Source: Fusobacterium mortiferum ATCC 9817 (lineage in GTDB: Bacteria > Fusobacteriota > Fusobacteriia > Fusobacteriales > Fusobacteriaceae). From it: a stretch of 64,000 nt of DNA. Location of the stretch: NCBI RefSeq assembly GCF_000158195.2, contig NZ_GL987988.1, positions 819,628 to 883,627 of the forward strand, given 5' to 3'. Below, piece by piece: positions 17,097 through 25,643 of the stretch. How positions within the stretch are numbered: the first letter of the stretch is position 1; every line of letters begins with the position of its first letter. Below the pieces are notes generated by a model. That model did no database searches. It worked only from the letters and a program-made list of their open reading frames with translations, and was not told the DNA's origin. A program made the position numbers and the translations under genes.

Positions 17097-18281
17097 ATGG
17101 CAAAAAAAGTAGTTTTAGCAGGTGCATGTCGTACAGCAATAGGTTCAATGGGAGGAGCTTTAAGTAACGTTCCAGCAGCAGAGTTAGGAGCAGTAGTTAT
17201 TAAAGAAGCTTTAAATAGAGCAGGAATCCCAGCTGAAAAAGTTGACCAAGTACTATTTGGATGTGTAATACAAGCAGGATTAGGACAAAACGTTGCCCGT
17301 CAAGCTTCATTAAAAGCAGGATTATCAATCAAAACTCCAGCAGTTACTCTAAACGTAGTTTGTGGTTCAGGATTACATACAGTAAATATGGCTGCTGCAA
17401 TGATTCAATCAGGACAAGCTGATATCGTAGTAGCAGGAGGAACTGAAAATATGTCTTCAGCTCCATATTTATTAAGAAAAGGACGTTATGGATATCGTTT
17501 AGGAAATGCAGAATTAGTAGACGCTATGGTAAATGATGCTCTATGGGATGCATTTAACAACTACCACATGGGAATTACAGCTGAAAATATTTGTGATCAA
17601 TGGGGATTAACTCGTGAAGAGTTAGATAAATTTGCTGCTGATAGCCAACAAAAAGCAGTAAAAGCTCAAGAAGAAGGAAAATTCAAAGATGAAATTGTTC
17701 CAGTAGTAATCAAAGGTAAAAAAGGAGATATCATTGTAGATACAGATGAAGGACCTAGACCAGGAACTACTGCTGAAGGAATTGGAAAATTAAAACCAGC
17801 ATTCAAAAAAGATGGAATGGTAACAGCAGGAAATGCTTCAAGTATCAACGATGGAGCTGCTGCAATCATAGTTATGTCTGAAGAAAAAGCTAAAGAATTA
17901 GGAGTAAAACCAATGGCTACTTGGGTAGATGGAGCATTAGGAGGAGTAGAACCATCTATCATGGGAATTGGACCAGTAGAATCAACAAGAAGAGTTCTTG
18001 AAAGAACAGGAATGGAAATAAAAGATTTTGATTTAATAGAAGCAAATGAAGCTTTTGCTGCTCAATCAATTGCAGTAGGAAGAGACTTAGGATTTGATTT
18101 AACAAAACTAAATGTAAATGGAGGAGCTATTGCTCTTGGACACCCAGTAGGAGCATCAGGATGCCGTATTCTAGTAACTCTATTACATGAAATGCAAAAA
18201 CGTAATGCAAAAACTGGATTAGCAACTCTTTGTATCGGTGGTGGAATGGGATGTTCTGCTATCGTTAAGAGAGAAGACTAA
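17097..18281 (+). CDS. thlA: Acetyl-CoA C-acetyltransferase (thiolase)
   Basis: A 394-residue thiolase condensing two acetyl-CoA to acetoacetyl-CoA, the first step toward butyrate. Catalytic residues are Cys89 (NVVCGSG), His349 (GHPVGASG) and Cys379 (CIGGGMG). I start it at ATG 17097 because GGAGG at 17084-17088 would otherwise be inside the coding region. Cgt arginine codons and few rare codons suggest high expression. Crt and hbd follow in order. Confidence 0.96.
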   Translation: MAKKVVLAGACRTAIGSMGGALSNVPAAELGAVVIKEALNRAGIPAEKVDQVLFGCVIQAGLGQNVARQASLKAGLSIKTPAVTLNVVCGSGLHTVNMAAAMIQSGQADIVVAGGTENMSSAPYLLRKGRYGYRLGNAELVDAMVNDALWDAFNNYHMGITAENICDQWGLTREELDKFAADSQQKAVKAQEEGKFKDEIVPVVIKGKKGDIIVDTDEGPRPGTTAEGIGKLKPAFKKDGMVTAGNASSINDGAAAIIVMSEEKAKELGVKPMATWVDGALGGVEPSIMGIGPVESTRRVLERTGMEIKDFDLIEANEAFAAQSIAVGRDLGFDLTKLNVNGGAIALGHPVGASGCRILVTLLHEMQKRNAKTGLATLCIGGGMGCSAIVKRED

Positions 18282-18324
18282 TTATATAATTTAATGTCAA
18301 CTCACTTATCTTAATCTATATATT

Positions 18325-18351
18325 GTTAAGAGCAGAAAATCTGCTCTTAAC
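18325..18351 (+). other. 12-bp perfect hairpin between thl and crt
   Basis: GTTAAGAGCAGA-AAA-TCTGCTCTTAAC. There is no T run after it, so it is a poor terminator. It is more likely an mRNA stability or processing element separating highly expressed thl from crt. Confidence 0.6.
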
Positions 18352-18383
18352 TTATATAACTAATCTAATAAGGAGGGTTCATA

Positions 18384-19160
18384 ATGAACTTTATTACATA
18401 TGAGCAAGAAGGATTTGTAGGAGTAATAACTATAAATCGTCCAAAAGCTTTAAATGCTTTAAATAGTGAAGTACTAAAAGAGTTAAATGCTACTTTAGAT
18501 GCAGTAGATTTAGAAAATACAAGAGCTCTAGTTCTTACAGGAGCTGGAGAAAAATCATTTGTTGCTGGTGCTGACATAGCAGAGATGAGTACTCTTACAA
18601 AAGCTGAAGGAGAGGCTTTTGGAAAAATAGGAAACGATGTATTTAGAAAAATAGAAACTTTCCCTATTCCAGTAATAGCAGCTGTAAATGGCTTTGCATT
18701 AGGTGGAGGTTGTGAAATAGCAATGAGCTGTGATATTAGACTTTGTTCTGATACAGCAATATTCGGACAACCAGAAGTAGGTTTAGGAATTACTCCAGGA
18801 TTTGGAGGGACTCAAAGATTAGCTCGTTTAATTCCAGTTGGAAAAGTTAAAGAGATAATATATGGAGCTGTAAATATCAAAGCTGATGAAGCATACAGAT
18901 TAGGATTAGTTAATTCTGTATATCCATTAGAAGAGTTATTACCAGCAGCTAAAAAATTAGCAGCTAAAATAGCTAAAAATGCTCCAATAGCAGTTAGAGC
19001 TTGTAAACAAGCTATAAATGAAGGTTTAGATTTAGATATGGATCAAGCTATTGTATTAGAGGAAAAACTTTTTGGAAGTTGTTTTGAAACTGAAGACCAA
19101 AGAGAAGGAATGCAAGCTTTCTTAGAAAAAAGAAAAGTTGAAGGATTCAAAAATAGATAA
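18384..19160 (+). CDS. crt: 3-hydroxybutyryl-CoA dehydratase (crotonase)
   Basis: A 258-residue enoyl-CoA hydratase-family enzyme interconverting 3-hydroxybutyryl-CoA and crotonyl-CoA. The catalytic glutamates are Glu111 (ALGGGCE) and Glu131 (GQPEVGLG), and the oxyanion-hole segment FVAGADIAEM is intact. AAGGAGG precedes the ATG. It lies between thl and hbd, which fixes the pathway. Confidence 0.95.
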   Translation: MNFITYEQEGFVGVITINRPKALNALNSEVLKELNATLDAVDLENTRALVLTGAGEKSFVAGADIAEMSTLTKAEGEAFGKIGNDVFRKIETFPIPVIAAVNGFALGGGCEIAMSCDIRLCSDTAIFGQPEVGLGITPGFGGTQRLARLIPVGKVKEIIYGAVNIKADEAYRLGLVNSVYPLEELLPAAKKLAAKIAKNAPIAVRACKQAINEGLDLDMDQAIVLEEKLFGSCFETEDQREGMQAFLEKRKVEGFKNR

Positions 19161-19208
19161 AAATATTTCTTAAATTTACTATAAAGTATAAAAATTAGGA
19201 GGCATAAC

Positions 19209-20048
19209 ATGAAAGTAGGAGTAATTGGTGCAGGAACTATGGGTTCTGGTATAGCACAAACATTTGCACAAACAGAAGGATACGAAGTATTACTTTGTGA
19301 TATAAATGAGGAATTTGCAGCTAGAGGAAAAGCTAAAATAGCTAAAGGATTTGAAAAAATGGTAGCAAAAGGAAAAATGGATCAAGCTACTGTAGATGCT
19401 GTATTAGCAAAAATAACTACTGGAACAAAAGAAATTTGTGCAGACTGTGATTTAGTAATAGAAGCAGCTCTAGAAAATATGGAAGTTAAAAAACAAACTT
19501 TTAAAGAATTAGATGGAATTTGTAAACCAGAAGCAATATTTGCTACAAATACATCTTCTTTATCAATAACTGAAATAGGAGCTGGATTAAATAGACCTGT
19601 AATAGGAATGCACTTCTTCAACCCAGTACCAGTTATGAAACTTGTAGAAGTAATAGCTGGATTAAATACTCCAGTTGAAATAGTAGAAACTATCAAAAAA
19701 ATATCTGAAGAAATAGGAAAAGTACCTGTACAAGTAGAAGAAGCAGCAGGATTTGTTGTAAACAGAGTATTAATCCCTATGATAAACGAAGCAGTTGGAA
19801 TCTTAGCTGATGGAGTAGCTTCAGCAGAAGGAATAGACAATGCTATGAAACTTGGAGCTAACCATCCAATGGGACCATTAGCTTTAGGAGACTTAATAGG
19901 ACTAGATGTATGTCTAGCTATTATGGAAGTTCTTTACAATGAATTTGGAGATTCTAAATATAGACCTCATCCATTATTAAGAAAAATGGTTAGAGGAGGA
20001 AAACTTGGAAGAAAAACTGGAGAAGGATTCTTCAACTATAATAAATAG
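19209..20048 (+). CDS. hbd: 3-hydroxybutyryl-CoA dehydrogenase
   Basis: A 279-residue NAD(P)-dependent enzyme reducing acetoacetyl-CoA. The Rossmann motif GAGTMGSG is at residues 7-14, and the catalytic pair is His135 (GMHFFNP) and Glu147. TAGGAGG lies just upstream. It ends the thl-crt-hbd cluster. Butyryl-CoA dehydrogenase and electron-transfer flavoprotein are not in the window. Confidence 0.96.
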   Translation: MKVGVIGAGTMGSGIAQTFAQTEGYEVLLCDINEEFAARGKAKIAKGFEKMVAKGKMDQATVDAVLAKITTGTKEICADCDLVIEAALENMEVKKQTFKELDGICKPEAIFATNTSSLSITEIGAGLNRPVIGMHFFNPVPVMKLVEVIAGLNTPVEIVETIKKISEEIGKVPVQVEEAAGFVVNRVLIPMINEAVGILADGVASAEGIDNAMKLGANHPMGPLALGDLIGLDVCLAIMEVLYNEFGDSKYRPHPLLRKMVRGGKLGRKTGEGFFNYNK

Positions 20049-20073
20049 TATTTTTGACCATGACCATAATATG

Positions 20074-20110
20074 AAAAGCCAAAGAGAATTAATTCTCTTT
20101 GGCTTTTTAC
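20074..20110 (+). terminator. 17-bp perfect palindromic terminator after hbd
   Basis: AAAAGCCAAAGAGAATT (20074-20090) pairs directly with its complement (20091-20107), followed by further T. A very strong stem that ends the crotonyl-CoA genes. Confidence 0.92.
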
Positions 20111-20163
20111 ATTATGAACTTTTTTGCTTTATGTTAATTTGATTAAAATTTATTTTTAGATAC

Positions 20164-20216
20164 TTGCTAAGTTATTTTAAATATGTTATACTTTTCATTG
20201 ACAAGACAATTGTAAT
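20164..20216 (+). promoter_or_regulatory. nadABC promoter with candidate NiaR operator
   Basis: TTGCTA (20164-20169), 17-nt spacer, TATACT (20187-20192). Directly downstream, ATTGACAAGACAATTGTAAT (20197-20216) overlaps the expected start site. It is only weakly symmetric. I propose it as the NiaR site from position alone; the promoter itself is firmer than the operator. Confidence 0.5.
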
Positions 20217-20245
20217 ACTAATGAATATTCTTGTTAGGGGGAGTT

Positions 20246-21151
20246 ATGAATAAAATAGAATTAATTAAAGATTTAAAAAAGAAAAAGAAGGCTGTTATCT
20301 TAGCACACTATTATACTGAAGATGAAATTCAAAAAATAGCAGATTATATAGGAGATTCCTATTTTTTAAGTAAGAAGGCAAAAGAGTTAAAAGAACAGGT
20401 AATTGTTATGTGTGGAGTATATTTTATGGGAGAAAGTGTAAAATTATTAAATCCAAATAAAAAAGTTATAATACCAGATAAATCTGCAGATTGTCCAATG
20501 GCTCATATGGCAACTCTTAAAAGTATAAATGAAATGAGAAAGAAATATGAAGATTTGAGTGTTGTATGTTATGTAAATTCTACTGTTCAATTAAAAGCAT
20601 TAAGTGATGTCTGTGTTACTTCTGCTAATGCTGTTGATATAGTAAAAAAATTACCTAATAGAAATATATTTTTTATTCCAGATAAGCATTTAGGAAACTT
20701 TGTTGCAAGTAAAGTCCCAAAGAAAAATATAATTATAAATGATGGATATTGTCCTATACATGATAGGGTAGAGGTAAAAGATATAATTGAATTAAAAGAA
20801 AAGTATCCTCAAGCTCTTGTTATGGTACATCCAGAATGTAGCCAAGAAATTTTAGAGTTAGCTGACTATATTGGAAGCACATCTGGAATAATAGATTTTG
20901 TATCAAAAAGTAAAAATCAAGATTTTATAATTTGTACAGAGATTGGTATTCTATATGAGTTGAAAAATAAAAATCCTAATAAAAATTTCTACTCTCCTAA
21001 AAATAAAATGGAGTGCTTGGATATGAAAAAAATAACTTTAGATAAGATAATTCAAGTTTTAGAAACAGAAGAAAATGAGATTATTTTAGATTTAGAAGTA
21101 GCTGAAAGAGCTAAAAAACCTCTAGAAAAAATGTTGGTATTAGGGAGATAG
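20246..21151 (+). CDS. nadA: Quinolinate synthase
   Basis: A 301-residue [4Fe-4S] enzyme that condenses iminoaspartate with dihydroxyacetone phosphate to quinolinate. AHYYTEDEIQ near the start, MCGVYFMGES, VHPEC and CTEIG supply the conserved motifs and cluster cysteines. I start at ATG 20246, 5 nt after AGGGGGAG, not at the upstream TTG. First gene of nadA-nadB-nadC-niaR. Confidence 0.95.
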   Translation: MNKIELIKDLKKKKKAVILAHYYTEDEIQKIADYIGDSYFLSKKAKELKEQVIVMCGVYFMGESVKLLNPNKKVIIPDKSADCPMAHMATLKSINEMRKKYEDLSVVCYVNSTVQLKALSDVCVTSANAVDIVKKLPNRNIFFIPDKHLGNFVASKVPKKNIIINDGYCPIHDRVEVKDIIELKEKYPQALVMVHPECSQEILELADYIGSTSGIIDFVSKSKNQDFIICTEIGILYELKNKNPNKNFYSPKNKMECLDMKKITLDKIIQVLETEENEIILDLEVAERAKKPLEKMLVLGR

Positions 21152-21153
21152 TT

Positions 21154-22452
21154 ATGAAAAAATTTGATGTTATTGTTGTTGGAACGGGGGCAGCTGGATG
21201 TTTTTCAGCGTTACATTTAGATAGTTACTTAGATGTTTTAATAGTGACGAAAGAAAGAGCAGAGGAGAGTGACTCCTATCTAGCACAGGGAGGGATATGC
21301 GTTTTAAAAAATAAAGATGATTTCAATAGTTTTTTAGAAGATACTTTGAGAGCTGGTCACTATCAAAATAAAAAAGAGGCTGTTGAAGTTATGATAAATT
21401 CCTCTAATGAAGTGATAGATGAATTAATTGATTACCATGTGGAGTTTAATAAGGAAAATGGAGAATTACTTTATACTCGTGAGGGAGCTCACTCCAAATC
21501 TAGAATATTGTATCATAAAGATATAACTGGTCAAGAAATAACAAGTAAGTTATTAACTGAAGTTAAAAGGAGAAAAAATATAACACTTCTTGAAAATATT
21601 AGAGTTATAGATATAATAGAGAATAATAATAGATGTATTGGTGTGGTTTTAGATGATGGGAAAAATGGGATAGGAACTGTATATTCTAAATGTGTTATTT
21701 TAGCAACTGGTGGTATAGGAGGAATTTTTAAAAATTCAACTAATTTTCCTCATATAACAGGAGATTCTTTAGGGATAGCAATTAAACATCATATTAATTT
21801 AAAAGATTTGAGTTATATCCAAATTCATCCAACAACACTGTATTCTGAAAAAACAGGAAGAAGATTTTTAATTTCGGAATCAGTAAGAGGAGAGGGAGCA
21901 CTACTATATAACAAAAAATTTCAAAGGTTTACAGATGAGTTACAACCTAGAGATGTAGTAACTAAAGCTATATTAGAGGAGATAAAAAAAGATGGGAGTG
22001 ACTTTGTTTGGTTGGATATGAGACCGATAATTGTAAAGGGGATAGATATAACTAAAAGGTTTCCTAATATTATAAAAAGATGTAATGAGGAGGGGTATGA
22101 CCCAACGAAAGAGTGTATTCCTGTTGTTCCAGCTCAACACTATTTTATGGGAGGAATTGAAGTGGATTTAAATAGCTCTACTTCACTTGAAAATCTTTAT
22201 GCTGTTGGGGAAACTAGCTGTAATGGAGTACATGGAGCAAATAGATTAGCTAGTAATTCTTTACTAGAAAGTCTAGTTTTTTCAAAAAGAGCAGCTTTGG
22301 ATATAAATAGAAAAATTGAGAGTATCCCAAATCCAGATTTGAAATTTTTTAATTCAAATTTAATTAATGCTGGGAATATTTTTGATGACTATAAAGCAAG
22401 TATTTTAGAGGAGATTGAAAAAGATAAAATACTAAAGGAGAAAGTACAATGA
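21154..22452 (+). CDS. nadB: L-aspartate oxidase, short form
   Basis: An FAD enzyme oxidising aspartate to iminoaspartate for NadA. The FAD motif GTGAAGCFSA is near residue 9, SYLAQGGI and HGANRLASNSLLE are diagnostic. At 432 residues it lacks most of the C-terminal helical domain of the roughly 540-residue E. coli enzyme, yet every catalytic motif is present and the frame is clean, so I treat it as a natural short form. Its last codon overlaps the nadC start (ATGA). Confidence 0.93.
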   Translation: MKKFDVIVVGTGAAGCFSALHLDSYLDVLIVTKERAEESDSYLAQGGICVLKNKDDFNSFLEDTLRAGHYQNKKEAVEVMINSSNEVIDELIDYHVEFNKENGELLYTREGAHSKSRILYHKDITGQEITSKLLTEVKRRKNITLLENIRVIDIIENNNRCIGVVLDDGKNGIGTVYSKCVILATGGIGGIFKNSTNFPHITGDSLGIAIKHHINLKDLSYIQIHPTTLYSEKTGRRFLISESVRGEGALLYNKKFQRFTDELQPRDVVTKAILEEIKKDGSDFVWLDMRPIIVKGIDITKRFPNIIKRCNEEGYDPTKECIPVVPAQHYFMGGIEVDLNSSTSLENLYAVGETSCNGVHGANRLASNSLLESLVFSKRAALDINRKIESIPNPDLKFFNSNLINAGNIFDDYKASILEEIEKDKILKEKVQ

Positions 22453-23303
22453 ATTTAATAACTGATAAGATAAATGTAGATAATTTAATTTTGATGGCTT
22501 TGAGAGAGGATGTATCTAATGAAGATATCACAACTAATTCTATTATAAGTGAAAAAAGAGAGGGTAAGGTTCAGCTGATATGTAAAGAAGATGGAATTTT
22601 AGCAGGAATAGAGGTATTCAAAAGAGTTTTTCAACTATTAGATGAGAATATAAAATTTTCTATTCAAAAGAAAGATGGAGAAAAAATTAAAAATAAGGAA
22701 CTAATAGGGGAGATTTATGGAGATGTACGAGCTATTCTTACTGGAGAGAGAACAGCTCTTAATTATTTACAACATATGAGTGGTATTGCAACTTATACTA
22801 ATAATATGGTAGAATTATTAAAAGGGAGTAATATCAAACTTTTGGATACTAGAAAAACGACACCAAATATGCGTATCTTTGATAAATATTCTGTTAAAAT
22901 AGGTGGGGGATATAACCATAGATATAATCTTTCTGATGGAATTTTAATAAAAGATAATCATATTGATGCAGCTGGAAGTATTACAAAAGCTATAAAATTA
23001 GCTAAAGAGTATGCTCCTTTTGTGAGAAAGATTGAAGTTGAGGTAGAGAATTTAGATATGGTAGCTGAGGCTTTAGAAGCTGGAGTAGATATTATAATGT
23101 TAGATAATATGAGTCCTGAGCTTATGAGAACAGCTGTGAAACTTATAGCTGGAAGAGCTGAAACTGAATGTTCTGGAAATATATCTAAGGAAAGTATAGA
23201 AAAAATAAAAGATACAGGGGTAGATTATATTTCAAGTGGGGCATTGACTCACTCAGCACCTATTTTAGATTTTTCTTTAAAACATCTTCAAATATTAAAA
23301 TAG
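22449..23303 (+). CDS. nadC: Nicotinate-nucleotide pyrophosphorylase (carboxylating)
   Basis: A 284-residue quinolinate phosphoribosyltransferase, making nicotinate mononucleotide from quinolinate and PRPP. LDTRKTTPNMR, KIGGGYNHR and IKDNHI are the active-site segments, and EVEVENL and MLDNMSP follow. It overlaps nadB by 4 nt and sits 21 nt before niaR. Confidence 0.96.
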   Translation: MNLITDKINVDNLILMALREDVSNEDITTNSIISEKREGKVQLICKEDGILAGIEVFKRVFQLLDENIKFSIQKKDGEKIKNKELIGEIYGDVRAILTGERTALNYLQHMSGIATYTNNMVELLKGSNIKLLDTRKTTPNMRIFDKYSVKIGGGYNHRYNLSDGILIKDNHIDAAGSITKAIKLAKEYAPFVRKIEVEVENLDMVAEALEAGVDIIMLDNMSPELMRTAVKLIAGRAETECSGNISKESIEKIKDTGVDYISSGALTHSAPILDFSLKHLQILK

Positions 23304-23324
23304 TAAAGATTGTGAGGGAAAAAT

Positions 23325-23843
23325 TTGACAGGTAGAGAGAGACGTAAAAAAATTTTAGAAATTATAAAAAAATCAACTGTTCCTATATCAGGAACTGAGT
23401 TGGCAAAATTATGTGGAGTTAGTAGACAGATAGTGGTACAAGATATAGCTTTATTGAGAGCGGAGGAGTATAATATATATTCTACTACTAGAGGATATCT
23501 TTGTGAGGAACCTAAAAAATATATTAGAATTTTTTGTGTTTCACATAAAGATGATAAAATGGCGGAAGAGTTAAATTCTATTGTAGATTTTGGTGGAGTA
23601 GTTTTAGATGTATTTGTGAAACATGATGTCTATGGAGATATTAAAGCTGAATTAAATATTAATTCAAGAAAGAAAGTGTCGGATTTTATAAAAAAATTAA
23701 ATTCAGGAAATGTATTACCACTAAAAAATTTAACTTCTGATATTCATTATCATACTGTTGAAGCTGAAAATGAAGAAATTTTAGATTTGATTGAAAATGA
23801 ATTGAGAAATAAAGATATCTTATATGAGAAAGAAGAGAGGTAG
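23325..23843 (+). CDS. niaR: Niacin-responsive repressor NiaR (HTH plus 3H domain)
   Basis: A 172-residue regulator. An HTH (residues about 5-60, GTELAKLCGVSRQIVVQDI) is followed by a 3H domain whose histidines appear as VSHKDD, VKHDVYG and HYHTVE. NiaR senses niacin and represses NAD synthesis and uptake genes; being last in the nad operon implies autoregulation. The start is TTG, six bases after GAGGG. Confidence 0.9.
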   Translation: MTGRERRKKILEIIKKSTVPISGTELAKLCGVSRQIVVQDIALLRAEEYNIYSTTRGYLCEEPKKYIRIFCVSHKDDKMAEELNSIVDFGGVVLDVFVKHDVYGDIKAELNINSRKKVSDFIKKLNSGNVLPLKNLTSDIHYHTVEAENEEILDLIENELRNKDILYEKEER

Positions 23844-23890
23844 GAGAAAAGTAGCTAGTAATTAGAAAATAAAATAAGAAAATTGAAAAA

Positions 23891-24234
23891 GGTAACTACT
23901 CATCTATTTCTTATTTAAAAAGAAAACTAAGAATTGTTTTATATTCCAAGAAGTTGATTAACTATAGCTTTCAAAATTCTAAGAGCTTTTAGCTCTCTAA
24001 GAATTTTGAGACACAGAAAGTAAAGTTTTCAGTGTTTCCTTAATGTAACACAGAAAATAAATTTCTGCGTCTCAATAGTAGTAGTCGTTTACACTCCTCT
24101 ACTATTGGAAAACTCACTTCGTTCAAACAGTTGTGTTTTTTAGAATTGGATTTTGCTGAGTTAATCTAACTTCTTTTCATAAATTACACAATTTTTTGAG
24201 TTTTCTTAAATTAATTTATTGGCTGAGTAGTCAC
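23891..24234. repeat. Palindromic repeat element A (about 344 bp) with terminal inverted repeats
   Basis: The left end GTAACTACTCA (23892) and the right end TGAGTAGTCAC (24224-24234) are arms of an imperfect inverted repeat about 48 nt long. The left 70 bp and right 58 bp are nearly identical to the ends of element B. The interior differs: a hairpin at about 23970-24010, a long nested hairpin with GAGACACAGAAA and TTTCTGCGTCTC arms (24008-24073), AATAGTAG/CTACTATT, and the word AAACAGTTGTGTTTTTTAG shared with element C. It has no open reading frame and lies between convergent niaR and mnmH. This accounts for the 362-base gap here. Confidence 0.75.
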
Positions 24235-25264
24235 TCTCTTCATTTTCTAATTTGAAAAAATATTCACTTAACTCTTTAGCACATTTATCCATATCTTCGT
24301 ATTTAATAGATAAATCAAACTCATGTCTATCAATACTTACTTCATAAAGTGGATCATAATATTGAACAATTAAAAGTTCTCCAAGTTCCTTAAGTTTTCC
24401 CTCATGTAATAAATTTAAATAAGTATTTGTTTTTTCTTTAGAAACATAACGAGCTACTTTCATAATACACTCTTCTATCTCTTGAGGAGAAACTTTTGTA
24501 TAATCTTCTAATAAAATATCAAGTCTATTTGAAATAGAAGTATCTATAAATAGATGTCTACCATTAGTCATAGATGTATAAACAGATTCAGGTACATAAA
24601 GATTTCCTATTCTTTTACTTTCGCTTTCAACAACAATATATTTTGTTTTACAAGTTCTTAAAAATTCAAAAACCTCTCCATCAAATCTCTTTTGATTTTG
24701 TGGGAGTTCTTCTCCTAAAGCTCCGAAAAAAGAACCTTTGTGAGCTGCCATTTTTTCTAAGTCCATTACAGAAACTCCAAGCTCAATCATTTTATTTAAA
24801 ATTTTTGTCTTTCCAACACCAGTTCTACCATGGATAACAATATATTTAAATTTTTCGTTTTCTATAGGAAGATTATTTAAGATAAAATCTCTATATGCTT
24901 TATATCCTCCTTCTAGTTTTGCTACCTTATATCCTAGACTACCAAAAAGAGATGTAATAGATGAACTTCTCATTCCTCCTCTAGCACACATAAAAACAAG
25001 TTTAGAATATTTTTTAGAGAGTTCTTGTACTTGCTCAAATATCTCAGGTAATCTTTTAGAAATAAATTCTATTCCCATTTTTTTAGCTGATTCCTTTGAA
25101 CGTTGAACATATGTAGTCCCAACAGCAACTCTCTCTTCATCAAGAAGCACTGGAATATTAACAGAATTAGGGATTTTTTCTAGTAAAAATTCTTTTGGTG
25201 TTCTTACATCTATTAATATAGCATTTTCTTCTTTTAAAAAATCTTCAAAACTTATTATATTCAT
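24206..25264 (-). CDS. mnmH: tRNA 2-selenouridine/geranyl-2-thiouridine synthase
   Basis: A 352-residue enzyme replacing sulfur by selenium at U34 of some tRNAs. The rhodanese domain carries Cys93 (FMCARGGMRSS), and the P-loop HGRTGVGKT is at 145-153. The ATG at 25264 has AAGGAGA 7 nt upstream. The last nine codons (SDYSANKLI) and the stop lie inside the terminal inverted repeat of element A, so the repeat has set the C-terminus. Activity needs selenophosphate from SelD, which is not in the window. Confidence 0.92.
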   Translation of the reverse strand: MNIISFEDFLKEENAILIDVRTPKEFLLEKIPNSVNIPVLLDEERVAVGTTYVQRSKESAKKMGIEFISKRLPEIFEQVQELSKKYSKLVFMCARGGMRSSSITSLFGSLGYKVAKLEGGYKAYRDFILNNLPIENEKFKYIVIHGRTGVGKTKILNKMIELGVSVMDLEKMAAHKGSFFGALGEELPQNQKRFDGEVFEFLRTCKTKYIVVESESKRIGNLYVPESVYTSMTNGRHLFIDTSISNRLDILLEDYTKVSPQEIEECIMKVARYVSKEKTNTYLNLLHEGKLKELGELLIVQYYDPLYEVSIDRHEFDLSIKYEDMDKCAKELSEYFFKLENEESDYSANKLI

Positions 25265-25526
25265 CTTTTTTCTCCTTATTATAAATAGCAATTTACCATA
25301 TATTATATCGTAAATAAGAAAATATTTGAATATTTAAAATATTATATTAATGATTATAAAAAAAATTTATGAGAAAAAATTTGTGAGTATAGAAAATAAA
25401 TTTAGAAGAAATGGAAATATAAACATCTATGTAAAAAATTAGAAATACTATTTAAAATAAGAATAAAAAGTGTAAGGAAAGAGTGAAAAATGTGATGAGG
25501 TATAAAAAATATAAAAAGTCAAATTT
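25265..25526. other. AT-rich divergent spacer between mnmH and nrdJ
   Basis: Part of a 379-base gap (25265-25643). A minus-strand TATAAT lies about 40 nt upstream of mnmH with a poor -35. The rest is purine-rich AT sequence with no gene seen; the right end holds the nrdJ control sites listed separately. Confidence 0.4.
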
Positions 25527-25574
25527 ATACTATATATAGGTAAAGTAAAAAAGATGAAACACAATATTTAGTAG
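25527..25574 (+). promoter_or_regulatory. Paired NrdR-like boxes upstream of the class II reductase
   Basis: ATACTATATATAGGTA (25527-25542) and ACACAATATTTAGTAG (25559-25574) each match the NrdR box at 12-13 of 16 positions with an intact core. They start 32 bp apart, the same phasing as before nrdHAB. They lie 27-75 bp upstream of the extended -10. Confidence 0.65.
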
Positions 25575-25600
25575 AATAGAGTGTAAAAAATTAAAGAAAG

Positions 25601-25609
25601 TGATATAAT
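25601..25609 (+). promoter_or_regulatory. Extended -10 promoter of nrdJ
   Basis: TGATATAAT is an extended -10; no good -35 is present. The ribosome site AGGAGAGGG follows about 25 nt later. Confidence 0.5.
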
Positions 25610-25643
25610 GGATATAGTAACTTAAAACAGGAGAGGGAAAATA

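Noticed and set aside
19382..19840. 152-codon open frame antisense to hbd
   Set aside because: Complement of a strongly supported enzyme gene, no start signal.
21154..22452. nadB as a truncated pseudogene
   Set aside because: All FAD and active-site motifs are present, the frame is clean and the stop is coupled to nadC; the short C-terminus looks natural.
23891..24234. Element A as an insertion sequence or CRISPR
   Set aside because: No transposase frame, no regularly spaced direct repeats; only inverted-repeat architecture.
25526..25531. TATACT upstream of nrdJ as the -10
   Set aside because: No -35 at the right distance and it lies inside the first NrdR-like box; the extended -10 at 25601 is better placed.
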